64,000 bases of DNA from an uncultured Lachnospiraceae bacterium (GCA_947086895.1 CAMUAR010000009.1:23092-87091), one strand, 5' to 3'; shown: positions 26,764 to 36,254, counted from the stretch's first letter. Numbers and translations: made by a program. Notes: a model not told the origin generated them from the letters alone.

Positions 26764-27677
26764 ACAAGAAAAAGAAAATGACTTTGGCAACAAAACGCGC
26801 CATCGTGGGTCTGCTCTTTTTGTCCCCTTGGATTATCGGCTTTCTTGCATTCTATGTCCGAAGCCTTATCATGTCGATTCAGTTTAGTTTGAACACCGTT
26901 AATATAGATACAGCAAACGGCGGTTATACGCTGACATTTAACGGAATCAAGAACTTTATCTATGCCTTTGCAGAACATGGAAGCTTCTCTCAGACATTAG
27001 TTTTGTCCTTGCAGGATATTTTGATCGACGTGCCGCTGATTGTGTTTTTCAGCTTGTTTATGGCAATGTTGATGAACAAGAAATTCCGCGGAAGAACACT
27101 GGTGCGCGCGATATTTTTCCTGCCGGTGATTATGAATTCCGAGGCGATTATCAGCGCGATTGACGTGATCCGGGACTTGATGATGGGCGGCTTATCTGCA
27201 ACGTCAGGAGCAATGTCGGATGCGGCGTCATCCGGCGTCAATATGGACTATTATATTGCCCTGTTTGGCGAGCTGGCGCTGCCGGATTCCCTGTTAAATT
27301 ATATTGTCGGCGCAGTAGGGCGGATCAATGATATTATCTCTGCATCTGGCGTGCAGATCGTTATCTTTATCGCGGCGCTGCAGTCGATTCCATCCTCGCT
27401 GTACGAGGTGGCAAAAATTGAGGGTGCGACCGGTTATGAAACATTCTGGAAAGTTACGTTTCCAATGGTAATGCCGCATATTATTACAAACATTGTCTAT
27501 ACCGTGGTGGATTCTTTTGTCAACAGTGATATTGTAACAATGGCTTACGAGACGGCATTCCTTCAGCAGAACTGGGGACTTTCTGCGGCGATGAGCTTAA
27601 TTACAACAGTGATTGTCTGTCTGATACTTGGAGTTGTGTGCGGATTTATACAGAAACGTACATTCTACTATAACTAG
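26760..27677 (+). CDS. sugar ABC transporter permease (MalF/UgpA type), second set
   Basis: Permease (305 aa) of a second importer. Hydrophobic segments begin at residue 12, and the EAA-type loop reads EVAKIEGATGYETFWKVTFPMVMPH (about 217-241). A long extracytoplasmic loop between about residues 130 and 190 (rich in Ser, Ala, Met) is larger than in the first set. It overlaps the DUF5696 gene by 4 bases (ATGA). It pairs with the following permease. Confidence 0.9.
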   Translation: MNKKKKMTLATKRAIVGLLFLSPWIIGFLAFYVRSLIMSIQFSLNTVNIDTANGGYTLTFNGIKNFIYAFAEHGSFSQTLVLSLQDILIDVPLIVFFSLFMAMLMNKKFRGRTLVRAIFFLPVIMNSEAIISAIDVIRDLMMGGLSATSGAMSDAASSGVNMDYYIALFGELALPDSLLNYIVGAVGRINDIISASGVQIVIFIAALQSIPSSLYEVAKIEGATGYETFWKVTFPMVMPHIITNIVYTVVDSFVNSDIVTMAYETAFLQQNWGLSAAMSLITTVIVCLILGVVCGFIQKRTFYYN

Positions 27678-27693
27678 GAAAGGAGGGGATAAC

Positions 27694-28653
27694 ATGCAGC
27701 TTGTACAAGACTACAAAGCAAAAATGCAGTCGTTAAAAGAGGATAAGCGGTTTGCAAACGACAGGCGCAAAGCAGTTAGAGTTTCAAAGAAATTTATTCT
27801 TGGGCTTTTTAAGGCGGTGGTCTTAATCGGAATCAGTTATTTGATTTTAAGCCCTCTGATTGGTATGGTCAGCAACTCCTTTTTCTCGGATACGGACCGC
27901 TACAACCCGATGGTGTACCTGTTTCCGGCAAATCCGACGCTGGAGCGGTACCAGACGTCGATCAAGGTGTTAAAGTACGGAAAGATTTTATTTACCACAA
28001 TGCTTTATGATCTTTCGCTTATGGCGATTCAGCTGGTTGTCTGCTCGCTGGTAGGTTACGGTTTTGCAAGATTTGATTTTCCATTTAAGAAACTGCTGTT
28101 TGGATGTGTGGTTGTTATGATTGTGTTGCCGGTAAATACAATTATGCTTCCTCTGTATATGACATTCCGCAATTTTGGACCGTTGAACCTCTTGTCAACG
28201 CCAGTGCCAATGTTTATTATGACAGTGTTTGGATGTGGACTTCGTTCTGGACTGTACATCTATATTTTTAATCAGTTTTTCCGGGGACTGCCAAAAGAAA
28301 TTGAGGAGGCAGCGTTTGTGGACGGCGCGGGTATGTTTTATACCTACTCCCGTATTATGCTTGCAAATGCGATGCCGTCTGTAATTACAGTTTCTATCTT
28401 TTCGCTGGTCTGGCAGTACAATGACACATTTTATGCAAGAATGTTTACAATGGATGCAAATACATTGCTGAGCATGAAAATATCTTCTTTTACAAGCACA
28501 ATAAGCAACTCATTTAATATTGTCGACCCGACAATTTTAAAGTTGTATACTTATGCGGGGGTCATTTTGATGATTCTTCCGGTAATGATCGTTTACATCC
28601 TGCTGCAAAGACAGTTTATTGAGGGCGTGGAGCGAAGCGGTATTGTTGGATAA
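27694..28653 (+). CDS. sugar ABC transporter permease (MalG/UgpE type), second set
   Basis: Second permease of the second set (319 aa). The frame is open upstream into the preceding gene, but AAAGGAGGGG 7 bases before the ATG at 27694 fixes the start (MQLVQDYKAKMQ). A charged cytoplasmic N-terminus of about 35 residues is followed by six hydrophobic segments; the EAA loop is EEAAFVDGAGMFYTYSRIMLANAMP. It likely works with the solute-binding protein at 31028. Confidence 0.9.
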   Translation: MQLVQDYKAKMQSLKEDKRFANDRRKAVRVSKKFILGLFKAVVLIGISYLILSPLIGMVSNSFFSDTDRYNPMVYLFPANPTLERYQTSIKVLKYGKILFTTMLYDLSLMAIQLVVCSLVGYGFARFDFPFKKLLFGCVVVMIVLPVNTIMLPLYMTFRNFGPLNLLSTPVPMFIMTVFGCGLRSGLYIYIFNQFFRGLPKEIEEAAFVDGAGMFYTYSRIMLANAMPSVITVSIFSLVWQYNDTFYARMFTMDANTLLSMKISSFTSTISNSFNIVDPTILKLYTYAGVILMILPVMIVYILLQRQFIEGVERSGIVG

Positions 28654-28809
28654 ACTTGTTTTACGAGGTTTGCATAAGAAAAAAGTGGTAAAACTGCCGG
28701 GGATTTTTCCTTTGGCAGCTTTGCCGGAAATATGGTAGAAAGCAGTAATTCTGTTATTGCAGAAATGCTGTAATGGAAACAATTATATATTTATTTAAGG
28801 AGGAAGAGT

Positions 28810-30900
28810 ATGTTTAAGAAAAAAAGTTTATTGTCTTTAAGCATGGTTCTTGCACTTGCAGCAGTTTCAGGGTGCGGGGATGATGCGAAAGAACCTGAGG
28901 CAACTCCAACGCCGCTGCCGACGAAGGCTTTATCAACCCCGACGCCGAAACCGACGGATGCTGCACAGCCAGAACCGACCAAAGCTGTGGCTCAGCCGAC
29001 GGATGCGCCGACTTATGCAGCGGGCAGCGTTGTGGATTTTGAGGATGGCAATTATAGTTTTATTAAAGTAAAAGAATCCAATGTAGACAGTGCTGAAACA
29101 GAACTTTCCATCGTTGATTTCGGGGGGTCAAAGGCGTTGAAAATCGCTGCGGCAGACACTTCAAAGATCCCTTATGTGGCGATTGATATTTCAAGTCTGG
29201 CAGGGGACGCGGTAGCAAACGTTCGTTCTATTGAAATGGATATGGGAATATCCCATGACAGCGGAAAGTTTTATGCTGCTTCTGGTATTTGTTACTATTA
29301 TGTAGGAGAGGATAATACAGAGAAAGAAGCAACTTGGTCTGTATATCTGGAAGCAAAAAACCCGAAGAGAGCAACATTTAAATTAGCTGATGATGAAAAC
29401 TTTGTAGCGGGCGCAAAGAATATTATTATCGTCACAAAGGAAACGGACAATGCAGCTGAGCCGACGGCAGAAGGGACAGCTTCTGTATTCTATATTGATA
29501 ATATCGTGTTAAAGGATGCGGATGGCAAGGAAATTGCATTAAATACAGCGGCAGAATTTAATGCGCCGGACGGATTTTCAGATCAGGATTGGAGCAATCT
29601 GACCCAGGTAAAGAATGAAGTTGCAGTTTCTGGTATGGAGGAAGCAACATCAGGAAGCTGGTGGCCGGAAAGCGGTATCACCACAGATGCTGCGCAGGAG
29701 GGTGCAAAGTTTGTAGATCCTTCCATATTCGGTCCGGGAAAAGTTATGACAATTTATTTAGCTTTTGCGGATACAGCAGAGGACTGGCAGAAAAATGTGA
29801 AGCTCGTTGGTCAGTGGTGGCCGGTGGAAAATTCAGAGATATCTGCTCCAACATGGGAGCCGTTTTCCGTGCCGGATGTCGCAGAGCTGACGGTCAATGA
29901 CGATGGTATTATGGCATTTAATTTCTATAACCTGCCGATGAATGATTCTAGGACGATAGCGCAGATTAGTTATGATGCGATTGCCGAACATCTTGGCGAC
30001 GACTGGTTTAAGTATGTAAAGTTCCTGGGAATTGCAGATTCTGGCGCAGCGACAACCGTTTCATCGGTAACTGTCGGTGAGGAAAAGAAAGTGCTTCCGG
30101 CAACGATAAATGATGTTGCGATTGATGGATTTGCAGTGAAAGGCGCAGGCTGGGAACAGGGAGGCGTAGATACTGTAAATGCGGGCGGCACGTTTGACAT
30201 CAGTCTTTTAAAGCCGGGCTGTGTTATAACCATCAATTATAAATCGGAAGGTTCGATGTGGTTGGTCGGCGACGGCGAGCCGTTTGGCTGGACGAGAATC
30301 GCTTATGATGAAACAAAAGAAGTAAAGGGTCAGGGCTTAACAAACGACGATAATAACCAGGTGCAGATTACTTACGACCAGATTGTGGCTTCGCTTGGCA
30401 CAGATGATTTTTCAGGGCTTACAAAACTTCAGTGCGAGTCCGATATGGAGTGGGAAGTTTTCAGTGTTACCATCGGCGAATATGCTCCAGAACCTTACAA
30501 GTATACAGACGAGGTGATGTTGGAAGGTTCTGCAGTCAAAGGAAACGGATGGGCTCAGGCAGGAGTGGACAGCGTTGCAAACGGCGGGTCGTTTGATTAC
30601 ACTGCACTTGTGCCGGGTACGGTGATCAATATTCACTATAAAGATAACGGTGCGAATTTCTGGCTTGTTGTGAACGCAGAAGATGGCGCTCCTTACGGCT
30701 GGTCCCGTGTCGGTGTTGAAGAAACTGGTTTTACTAATACATGCCGTGTAGATCGTGAAAAATGTATTGTACAGATTACATACGATGATCTTGCAGCAAG
30801 ACTTGGTTCAGAGGATTTCTCATTTATCAAACAGCTGCAGGCAGAGTCTACCGCAGATTGGGAAATTTATGGCATCGGTATTGCAAAACTGGCAGAGTAA
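28810..30900 (+). CDS. surface lipoprotein with CBM-like domain and three C-terminal repeats
   Basis: Lipoprotein (696 aa), lipobox VSGC (Cys22), then a Pro/Thr-rich linker (EATPTPLPTKALSTPTPKPT and on, to about residue 70). A beta-rich carbohydrate-binding-like domain spans about 70-250 (VVDFEDGNYSFIKVKES). Three related repeats follow at about 270-430, 430-560 and 565-696, each built as 'strand, AxxGAGWxQGGVD, PGxxITINYK, WxVGxxxPFGWxR, VQITYDQIxxxLGxDDFSxxxxLQ'. The last two are clearly alike; the first is diverged. Many surface Trp residues suggest glycan binding. It is placed between an importer and its solute-binding protein and is probably a mannan-holding protein; no catalytic motif seen. 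Confidence 0.8.
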   Translation: MFKKKSLLSLSMVLALAAVSGCGDDAKEPEATPTPLPTKALSTPTPKPTDAAQPEPTKAVAQPTDAPTYAAGSVVDFEDGNYSFIKVKESNVDSAETELSIVDFGGSKALKIAAADTSKIPYVAIDISSLAGDAVANVRSIEMDMGISHDSGKFYAASGICYYYVGEDNTEKEATWSVYLEAKNPKRATFKLADDENFVAGAKNIIIVTKETDNAAEPTAEGTASVFYIDNIVLKDADGKEIALNTAAEFNAPDGFSDQDWSNLTQVKNEVAVSGMEEATSGSWWPESGITTDAAQEGAKFVDPSIFGPGKVMTIYLAFADTAEDWQKNVKLVGQWWPVENSEISAPTWEPFSVPDVAELTVNDDGIMAFNFYNLPMNDSRTIAQISYDAIAEHLGDDWFKYVKFLGIADSGAATTVSSVTVGEEKKVLPATINDVAIDGFAVKGAGWEQGGVDTVNAGGTFDISLLKPGCVITINYKSEGSMWLVGDGEPFGWTRIAYDETKEVKGQGLTNDDNNQVQITYDQIVASLGTDDFSGLTKLQCESDMEWEVFSVTIGEYAPEPYKYTDEVMLEGSAVKGNGWAQAGVDSVANGGSFDYTALVPGTVINIHYKDNGANFWLVVNAEDGAPYGWSRVGVEETGFTNTCRVDREKCIVQITYDDLAARLGSEDFSFIKQLQAESTADWEIYGIGIAKLAE

Positions 30901-30921
30901 CATGCAGATTTGACGTTGTGT

Positions 30922-30945
30922 GGGTACCCGGATTTCCAGGTACCC
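30922..30945 (+). terminator. hairpin between lipoprotein and solute-binding protein genes
   Basis: GGGTACC at 30922-30928 pairs with GGTACCC at 30939-30945; CCGG/CCAGG extends it. There is no T-tract, so it is more likely an RNA-stabilising or partial-termination stem that raises expression of the downstream binding protein. Confidence 0.45.
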
Positions 30946-31027
30946 CAGCATGGGTAAGAAATCAAAATAATTGCCCGTGAGAAAAGTAATATTCTTTGTA
31001 TGATTATAAAGAAGTGGAGGATAATAT

Positions 31028-32539
31028 ATGTTTAATAGAAAGATGAAAAAGATCGTATCAATTGCTCTTGCAGGAACAATGGTAATGTCTATGACAGCGT
31101 GCGGCAATGATTCCGAAGATCCGAAGCCAAGCCCGACGCCTACGACGGCAGCCAAGCCAAACGACTCGCAGCAGGACGACAACAATAGTAATCCGTCCAA
31201 TGATAATGATGATAACCAGACAGACAATAACCAGCCGACAGAAGGAAGCGTAACGCTTCCCGTAGAACCGCATGCCGGCTCGACGCCGAGGACGATCCGC
31301 ATCGGAACATGGTATGATCAGTATTATGACAGCACGCACAGCGATATTTATGCAAATCCGGAAGTTAATAATCCAGAAACCGCTCAGATGATGTTTGATG
31401 CTGTCAAGAAAGTGGAAGAAAAATATAACGTAAGGCTGGAGTATGTCAATCTTACATGGGATGGCGCAATGGAAAGTATCAATACATCTATTATGTCAGG
31501 TACCCCAGACTGTGATGTTTACCAGGTAGATCTTCAGTTTGGCGTGCCTGCGACGTTAAATGGTTATGCGATGGCGCTTGAGGATATTCTTCCTCCAGAA
31601 GCTGATATTTTTAATGATCAGACGGTATTTAAATATTTAAAGATCGAAAATATCGACAACAGTTATCTTTTTACTGGAAGCGCATTGGACTGCGGCGCAT
31701 GTCTCTTAGGATTTAATATGGATATGATCGATGAGGCAGGTCTTGAAAATCCACAAGATCTGTATGACCGCGGTGAGTGGACATGGGAGAAATTCCGCGA
31801 GTACTGCAGACTTTTAACCAAAGATACCGATGGCGATACAATCAATGATCAATGGGGCTACAGCGGCTGGTTTAACACGATGTTTTCTTATCTGTGTATG
31901 TCCAACGGTACACATGTAGCAGGCGGTAAGACGGAGTCCTTAAGTTCTCCGGCAACAATCGAAGTGCTGGATTTTATGTATCAGCTGTATCAGGTTGACA
32001 AAACTGCAAGACCGTTTGATTATGAGAACTGGGATATCAATACGACAGTTTATACTACCGGAACTGTCGGGTTCTGGACAACATATACCTGGGTACAGTC
32101 CGGCAACGGTCTTTCCAGCGATGTTGGTTTTGAGATCGGAATGGTTCCGTGGCCGATTGGTCCAAGCGGAAATCAGGAGACAAACAGCCAGGTAGCCGTA
32201 GCAGGAAACTGGTATATGATTCCAGTAGGTGTTGAGCGCCCTGAGCTTGTCTATGCGGTACTGGAAGAATGGTCCAATTGGTACAACAATGATCTTTCTT
32301 ATCGCGATGATACCGAGTGGCATGAAGATAAGTGCGAGACAGAAAGAAACTGGGAATACTTAAAGAAGGCAGGGCAGTCGACGCCGTGGTTTGATCTGTG
32401 GGCGAATGTTACGGACTTCAATGCTCCGCAGGATGTAATCAATCCAGACGGCGACTCTGCCTCCACCGCTGCTCAGGCCGCAGAGCAGTACAAACAGCTT
32501 GTTCAGGATTTCCTTGATACTTATATGGGTAACAATTAA
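31028..32539 (+). CDS. sugar ABC transporter solute-binding lipoprotein
   Basis: Solute-binding protein (503 aa) anchored by a lipobox (MTAC, Cys about 20) with a long Asn/Asp/Pro linker to about residue 75 (low complexity: DDNNSNPSNDNDDNQTDNN). The family-1 binding fold follows: IRIGTWYDQYYDS, KVEEKYNVRLEYVNLTWD, GTPDCDVYQVDLQFG, then GFNMDMIDEAGLENPQDLYDRGEWTWEKFREY and WYMIPVGVERPELVYAV. It is preceded by GTGGAGG and closed by a strong terminator at 32577-32615. It probably delivers beta-mannooligosaccharides to the second permease pair; the ligand is inferred only from context. Confidence 0.9.
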   Translation: MFNRKMKKIVSIALAGTMVMSMTACGNDSEDPKPSPTPTTAAKPNDSQQDDNNSNPSNDNDDNQTDNNQPTEGSVTLPVEPHAGSTPRTIRIGTWYDQYYDSTHSDIYANPEVNNPETAQMMFDAVKKVEEKYNVRLEYVNLTWDGAMESINTSIMSGTPDCDVYQVDLQFGVPATLNGYAMALEDILPPEADIFNDQTVFKYLKIENIDNSYLFTGSALDCGACLLGFNMDMIDEAGLENPQDLYDRGEWTWEKFREYCRLLTKDTDGDTINDQWGYSGWFNTMFSYLCMSNGTHVAGGKTESLSSPATIEVLDFMYQLYQVDKTARPFDYENWDINTTVYTTGTVGFWTTYTWVQSGNGLSSDVGFEIGMVPWPIGPSGNQETNSQVAVAGNWYMIPVGVERPELVYAVLEEWSNWYNNDLSYRDDTEWHEDKCETERNWEYLKKAGQSTPWFDLWANVTDFNAPQDVINPDGDSASTAAQAAEQYKQLVQDFLDTYMGNN

Positions 32540-32576
32540 TATTTATAGCTGAATGTTTTTACAGGAAAAGTGATAG

Positions 32577-32615
32577 GGCGGCAGGATGGCAAAGGGCGCT
32601 GTTCTGCCGCCTTTT
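32577..32615 (+). terminator. intrinsic terminator of the transport operon
   Basis: GGCGGCAG at 32577-32584 pairs with CTGCCGCC at 32604-32611, followed by TTTT. It marks the end of the 15-kb transport block. Confidence 0.8.
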
Positions 32616-32728
32616 CATGTGCAGTCCCATGCAGAAAAAGCATGCCGTAAGACGGCGCACGGAACGCACAGCAAGCAGAAAAGAGAAGTGTTCCTCTACT
32701 CGATTGTGCGGTTCTGTGCAGAAAAAAT
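32616..32728 (+). repeat. interspersed intergenic repeat, copy B
   Basis: Second copy of the element at 2784-2880. Shared blocks: CCCATGCAG, a small hairpin (GCCGT-AAG-ACGGC at 32644-32656), GGCGCAC, CTCTACTCGATTG and a following GTGCGG. It carries about 20 extra bases (ACGCACAGCAAGCAG region) between the hairpin and the CTCTACT block. As in copy A, it follows an intrinsic terminator directly. Confidence 0.5.
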
Positions 32729-32729
32729 A

Positions 32730-32793
32730 ATGCATAAATAGTGCAAAATAATGCAAAAAAATTCTTGATTTTTTGAAATTTATCCATTATAAT
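32730..32793 (+). promoter_or_regulatory. promoter of the intracellular mannan genes with upstream motif
   Basis: TTGATT at 32765-32770 and TATAAT at 32788-32793, spacer 17. Just upstream, 32730-32750 reads ATGCATAAATAGTGCAAAATA, which resembles 13160-13180 upstream of the LacI-type gene; further TGCA units follow (ATGCAAAA at 32751-32758 and GTGCATA at 32826 and 32845). A leader of about 190 bases precedes the first gene. The motif is a candidate operator for the locus. Confidence 0.5.
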
Positions 32794-32990
32794 AAGAATA
32801 TAGATGAAAGGAAAAATATTGTATCGTGCATAGTTTTACAAAATAGTGCATAATACATAGCACCTGTTTTGAACTTATAATTTTGATGAAATGGGACGGA
32901 TGAAGTTTTATCGGAATTTGTGCTGAAGCGTCGCAAATTCTATAGAGTGCCTGTTTCTCAGCAAAAAAACGCTTCAGAATGGAGATAAAA

Positions 32991-34013
32991 ATGAGCGAAG
33001 TAAAAATGTTTACAGAGAATCTTCCGAATATTCCATGGCAGGAAAAACCGGAAGGGTACGTAGGTCCGGTGTGGCGCTACAGTGAGAATCCGATTATTAA
33101 CCGCAATCCGATACCAGGCGTTGCAAGAATTTTTAACAGTGCGGTGGTTCCTTATGAAGGTGCGTTTATCGGAGTATTCCGCGCAGAGCAGACGGACGGC
33201 GTGCCGCATTTGTATCTTGGACACAGCAAAGACGCGATTCACTGGGAGTTTGAGAGTGAGAAGATTCAGATGGTAAATGAGGCAGGCGAGCCGTATATGC
33301 CGCGCTATGCTTATGACCCGCGCTTAGTTAAGGTGGAAGATGCATATTACATTATCTGGTGTACTGATTTTTACGGAGCGGCATTAGGTCTTGCAAAGAC
33401 AACAGATTTTAAGACATTTACAAGGCTTGACAACCCGTTTATTCCATTTAACCGCAACGGCGTACTGTTCCCAAGAAAGATTAATGGAAATTATGTGCTG
33501 CTTTCCAGACCAAGCGATTCCGGTCATACGCCGTTTGGAGATATTTTTGTCAGCGAAAGCCCGGATCTTGTATATTGGGGCAAGCATAAGCATGTGATGA
33601 CACGAGGATACAATCAGTGGTGGCAGACATTAAAAATCGGGGGAGGCGCGGCGCCGATTGAGACGAGCGAAGGCTGGCTTTTGTTCTACCACGGCGTGAC
33701 TGGTACATGCAACGGTTATGTATATAGTATGGGCGCGGCGATTCTTGATATTGACAATCCTTCGATTGTCAAGTACCGCACAAAGGATTTTATTCTCACG
33801 CCAGAAGAATGGTATGAGGAAAAAGGATTTGTACCAAATGTTGTATTCCCTTGCGCTGCACTTGCAGATGCACAGAGCGGAAAAATCGCAGTATATTACG
33901 GCGCGGCAGACAGCTATGTCGGTCTTGCATTCACAACAGTAGATGAGATCGTCGCGTACATAAAAGAGCATCATACAGAAAATGGGGATGATAGTACAAT
34001 TGGGATTATTTAA
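32991..34013 (+). CDS. GH130 beta-1,4-mannooligosaccharide phosphorylase
   Basis: GH130 phosphorylase (340 aa), most like subfamily 2 enzymes that phosphorolyse beta-1,4-mannooligosaccharides from the non-reducing end to mannose-1-phosphate in the cytoplasm. Family features: RYSENPIINRNPIPGVARIFNSAV at the N-terminus, the catalytic Asp in YAYDPRLVKVEDAYYIIWC, phosphate- and sugar-binding segments NGVLFPRKINGNYVLLSRPSD and GGGAAPIETSEGWLLFYHGV, and FPCAALADAQSGKIAVYYGAADSYVG. No signal peptide. The ATG at 32991 has TGGAGAT in front and is preferred over 32979. First gene of the intracellular group. Confidence 0.92.
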   Translation: MSEVKMFTENLPNIPWQEKPEGYVGPVWRYSENPIINRNPIPGVARIFNSAVVPYEGAFIGVFRAEQTDGVPHLYLGHSKDAIHWEFESEKIQMVNEAGEPYMPRYAYDPRLVKVEDAYYIIWCTDFYGAALGLAKTTDFKTFTRLDNPFIPFNRNGVLFPRKINGNYVLLSRPSDSGHTPFGDIFVSESPDLVYWGKHKHVMTRGYNQWWQTLKIGGGAAPIETSEGWLLFYHGVTGTCNGYVYSMGAAILDIDNPSIVKYRTKDFILTPEEWYEEKGFVPNVVFPCAALADAQSGKIAVYYGAADSYVGLAFTTVDEIVAYIKEHHTENGDDSTIGII

Positions 34014-34052
34014 TTCCGGTTCTATTCAGTGTCCAAAAAGAGAAATCAGAAG

Positions 34053-34084
34053 ACAGCTCTGCCTTACTTTACAGGCAGGGCTGT
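34053..34084 (+). terminator. hairpin after the first GH130 gene
   Basis: ACAGCTCTGCC at 34053-34063 pairs with GGCAGGGCTGT at 34074-34084 with one mismatch. A T-tract is lacking, so termination is uncertain. Between here and about 34390 I see nothing but AT-rich DNA. Confidence 0.5.
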
Positions 34085-34389
34085 TGATCCAATAAAAAAG
34101 AAAAGATAAGGGCTGTCGTTGGAAGAATTTTGCTGTAAGGTTATTGTTGTGTTATGTAAAACGCAATATTTTATACAGCAGAAACTTTGTGCGGCAGCTT
34201 ATTTCCGTACATTTTAAAATGGAGGCTGCAAAAGATATTTTATAATAAATTCGAATTATAAAATATTTTAGAGCATAAAAATATATAATTTAGATTTAAA
34301 TATTCTTTTTAGAAAGTTTTTCATTGGTAATTTTTTAAAAAGATGTTTCAAAAATTGATACGCCGAATTTTGTCAATAAAATTGCAGCC

Positions 34390-34830
34390 AGCTCTTTTCA
34401 TGTTCAACAATGTGCAGTATAATAATGGTGTCAATGCACGAGGTTATGGTGTTTTTACTATTTCGAGAAAGGGAAGCATCCATGCGGAGGTTGCGCAGGA
34501 GAGAAGAACAGTGGACTGTCTGATCCAAACAACAGGGGGCGCCGTATGATTGTTTGACCTGCCTGAAAAAATTATGCGGATTGTGTTAGAAAAAGCAACA
34601 GCCAATGGCGGGGATGGATGTAGCTGTACTGTTTTTTCATCAAGAGAAAGCATATGTTGTCATTGACGCCAAACCAGTACGACCATTGACAAAAAACGCT
34701 TTGGATTTTGAGGTGCTGAATGCAGAAATACTGCAATCTAGTGCCGATGGACAAAGCGGCTGTAGACGAGAACGCTGTTATTCTCGATGTAAATTTTGAT
34801 GAAACTTGGGAGGATTGCTGCAGCTTTTAA
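34390..34830 (+). pseudogene. decayed gene of unknown family inside the mannan locus
   Basis: Protein-like stretches appear in changing frames: YNNGVNARGYGVFTISRKG with SIHAEVAQERRTVDCLIQTT (34415-34530), DLPEKIMRIVLEKATANGGDG (from about 34557), then DVAVLFFHQEKAYVVIDAKP with VRPLTKNALDFEVLNAEILQ (34617-34740), and after one more shift DKAAVDENAVILDVNFDETWEDC before a stop near 34830. The pieces read in order on one strand, so this looks like a single gene broken by several indels. I do not recognise the family; by place it may once have been a sugar-active enzyme. The start of the next gene lies 210 bases downstream. Confidence 0.45.
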
Positions 34831-35039
34831 AATGCCATTATGAGCTGCCATAAAATATAAGCTGCAAACTGTAATGATAGAAAAATCGAAACAGCCGGAA
34901 ATAATTTTTATTTTGTTTCAATCATTCGCACTTCATAATGTTTTCCAGTGCGGGATGGCAATTTATGGAAAGGGATAATGAAATGGCGGCGGCAGTTTGC
35001 GAAATCCCAAGTATCCTTGATTTGGAGGTAATGTTACGG

Positions 35040-36221
35040 ATGGAAATAGGGAAGATTGCAGAGGAACATCTGCGGAAAAAAATCCTTCCATTCTGGGAAG
35101 GGTTAAAGGACGAGGAGAACGGCGGTTATTACGGTTATATGGATTTTGATTTGAATGTGGACAAAGCCGCAGTAAAAGGCTGTATTTTAAACAGTCGAAT
35201 TCTCTGGTTTTTTTCCAATGCAGCGATTGTACTAAAAGAAGACTCGCTGCTTGAGTATGCCGAACATGCATACAAGTTTATGAAAGATCACTGTTTTGAT
35301 GAAGAAAATGGTGGTGTTTATTGGTCTGTATATGCGGACGGAACTTTGGCGGATACAACAAAACATACATACAATCAGGCGTTTGCTGTATATGCATTGT
35401 CCTCATACTATGCGGCAAGCGGCGACAATGAAGCGTTGGAATATGCTTATGGGCTTGTCGATATGATTGAGACAAAGTGTGCGGATCAGGATGGATATCT
35501 TGAGGCGTTTGATCGGATGTTTCAGCCGATTGAAAATGATAAGCTGTCGGAGAATGGCGTGGTTGCGCAGCGAACGATGAATACGCTGCTGCACGTGTTT
35601 GAAGCGTACACAGAACTTTACCGCGTCACGAAGGATCAGGGAATTGCAAATCATCTTATCTCGATTCTTGATACTTTTGCAGACAAGATATACAATAAGG
35701 CATATCATCGTCAAGAGGTATTTTTTGACCGTCAATTTAACAGTCTGATTGATCTGCATTCTTATGGGCATGATATTGAAACGGCGTGGCTGGTGGACCG
35801 CGGTCTTGAAATTCTTGGAAATAACAGATTGTCCGAAAAGATTTCTCCAATCACACAGGCACTTACACAAAAAGTCTATCAACAAGCTTATACAGAGCAT
35901 TCTTTGCTGAGCGAGTGCGAGCGAGGGGTAAATACTGCATCAAGAATTTGGTGGGTGCAGGCGGAAGCGGTGATTGGCTTTTACAATGGCTGGCAGAAAA
36001 CGCCGGAACATACAGAGTATTTAGCGGCGAGCAAAGATATTTTTCAGTATATTATGGATAAATTTGTGGACAGGCGAGAAGGTTCGGAGTGGTATTGGGA
36101 ACTTGACGAGCATGGAGAACCGATCGATCAAAAGCCGATTGTGGAACCATGGAAATGCCCGTATCATAATGGAAGAATGTGCATGGAATTGATACAGCGC
36201 GATAAAATTTACCAAGTATAA
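35040..36221 (+). CDS. disaccharide 2-epimerase (cellobiose/mannobiose 2-epimerase family)
   Basis: AGE-superfamily epimerase (393 aa), cytoplasmic. Relatives epimerise the reducing-end sugar, turning mannosyl-mannose into mannosyl-glucose, which is the substrate of the next gene's phosphorylase. (alpha/alpha)6 barrel features: GCILNSRILWFFSNAAIVL, KHTYNQAFAVYALSSYY, FDRQFNSLIDLHSYGHDIETAWL with a catalytic His, RIWWVQAEAVIGFYN and EPWKCPYHNGRMCMEL. The frame is open from 34938 with ATGs at 34965, 34983 and 35031; I chose 35040 because GGAGG at 35024-35028 precedes it and MEIGKIAEEHLRKKILPFW matches the usual N-terminus and length. Thirty-three bases separate it from the second GH130 gene. 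Confidence 0.9.
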   Translation: MEIGKIAEEHLRKKILPFWEGLKDEENGGYYGYMDFDLNVDKAAVKGCILNSRILWFFSNAAIVLKEDSLLEYAEHAYKFMKDHCFDEENGGVYWSVYADGTLADTTKHTYNQAFAVYALSSYYAASGDNEALEYAYGLVDMIETKCADQDGYLEAFDRMFQPIENDKLSENGVVAQRTMNTLLHVFEAYTELYRVTKDQGIANHLISILDTFADKIYNKAYHRQEVFFDRQFNSLIDLHSYGHDIETAWLVDRGLEILGNNRLSEKISPITQALTQKVYQQAYTEHSLLSECERGVNTASRIWWVQAEAVIGFYNGWQKTPEHTEYLAASKDIFQYIMDKFVDRREGSEWYWELDEHGEPIDQKPIVEPWKCPYHNGRMCMELIQRDKIYQV

Positions 36222-36254
36222 GACCGTTTATCAGCGGCGGAATGAGAGGACACG

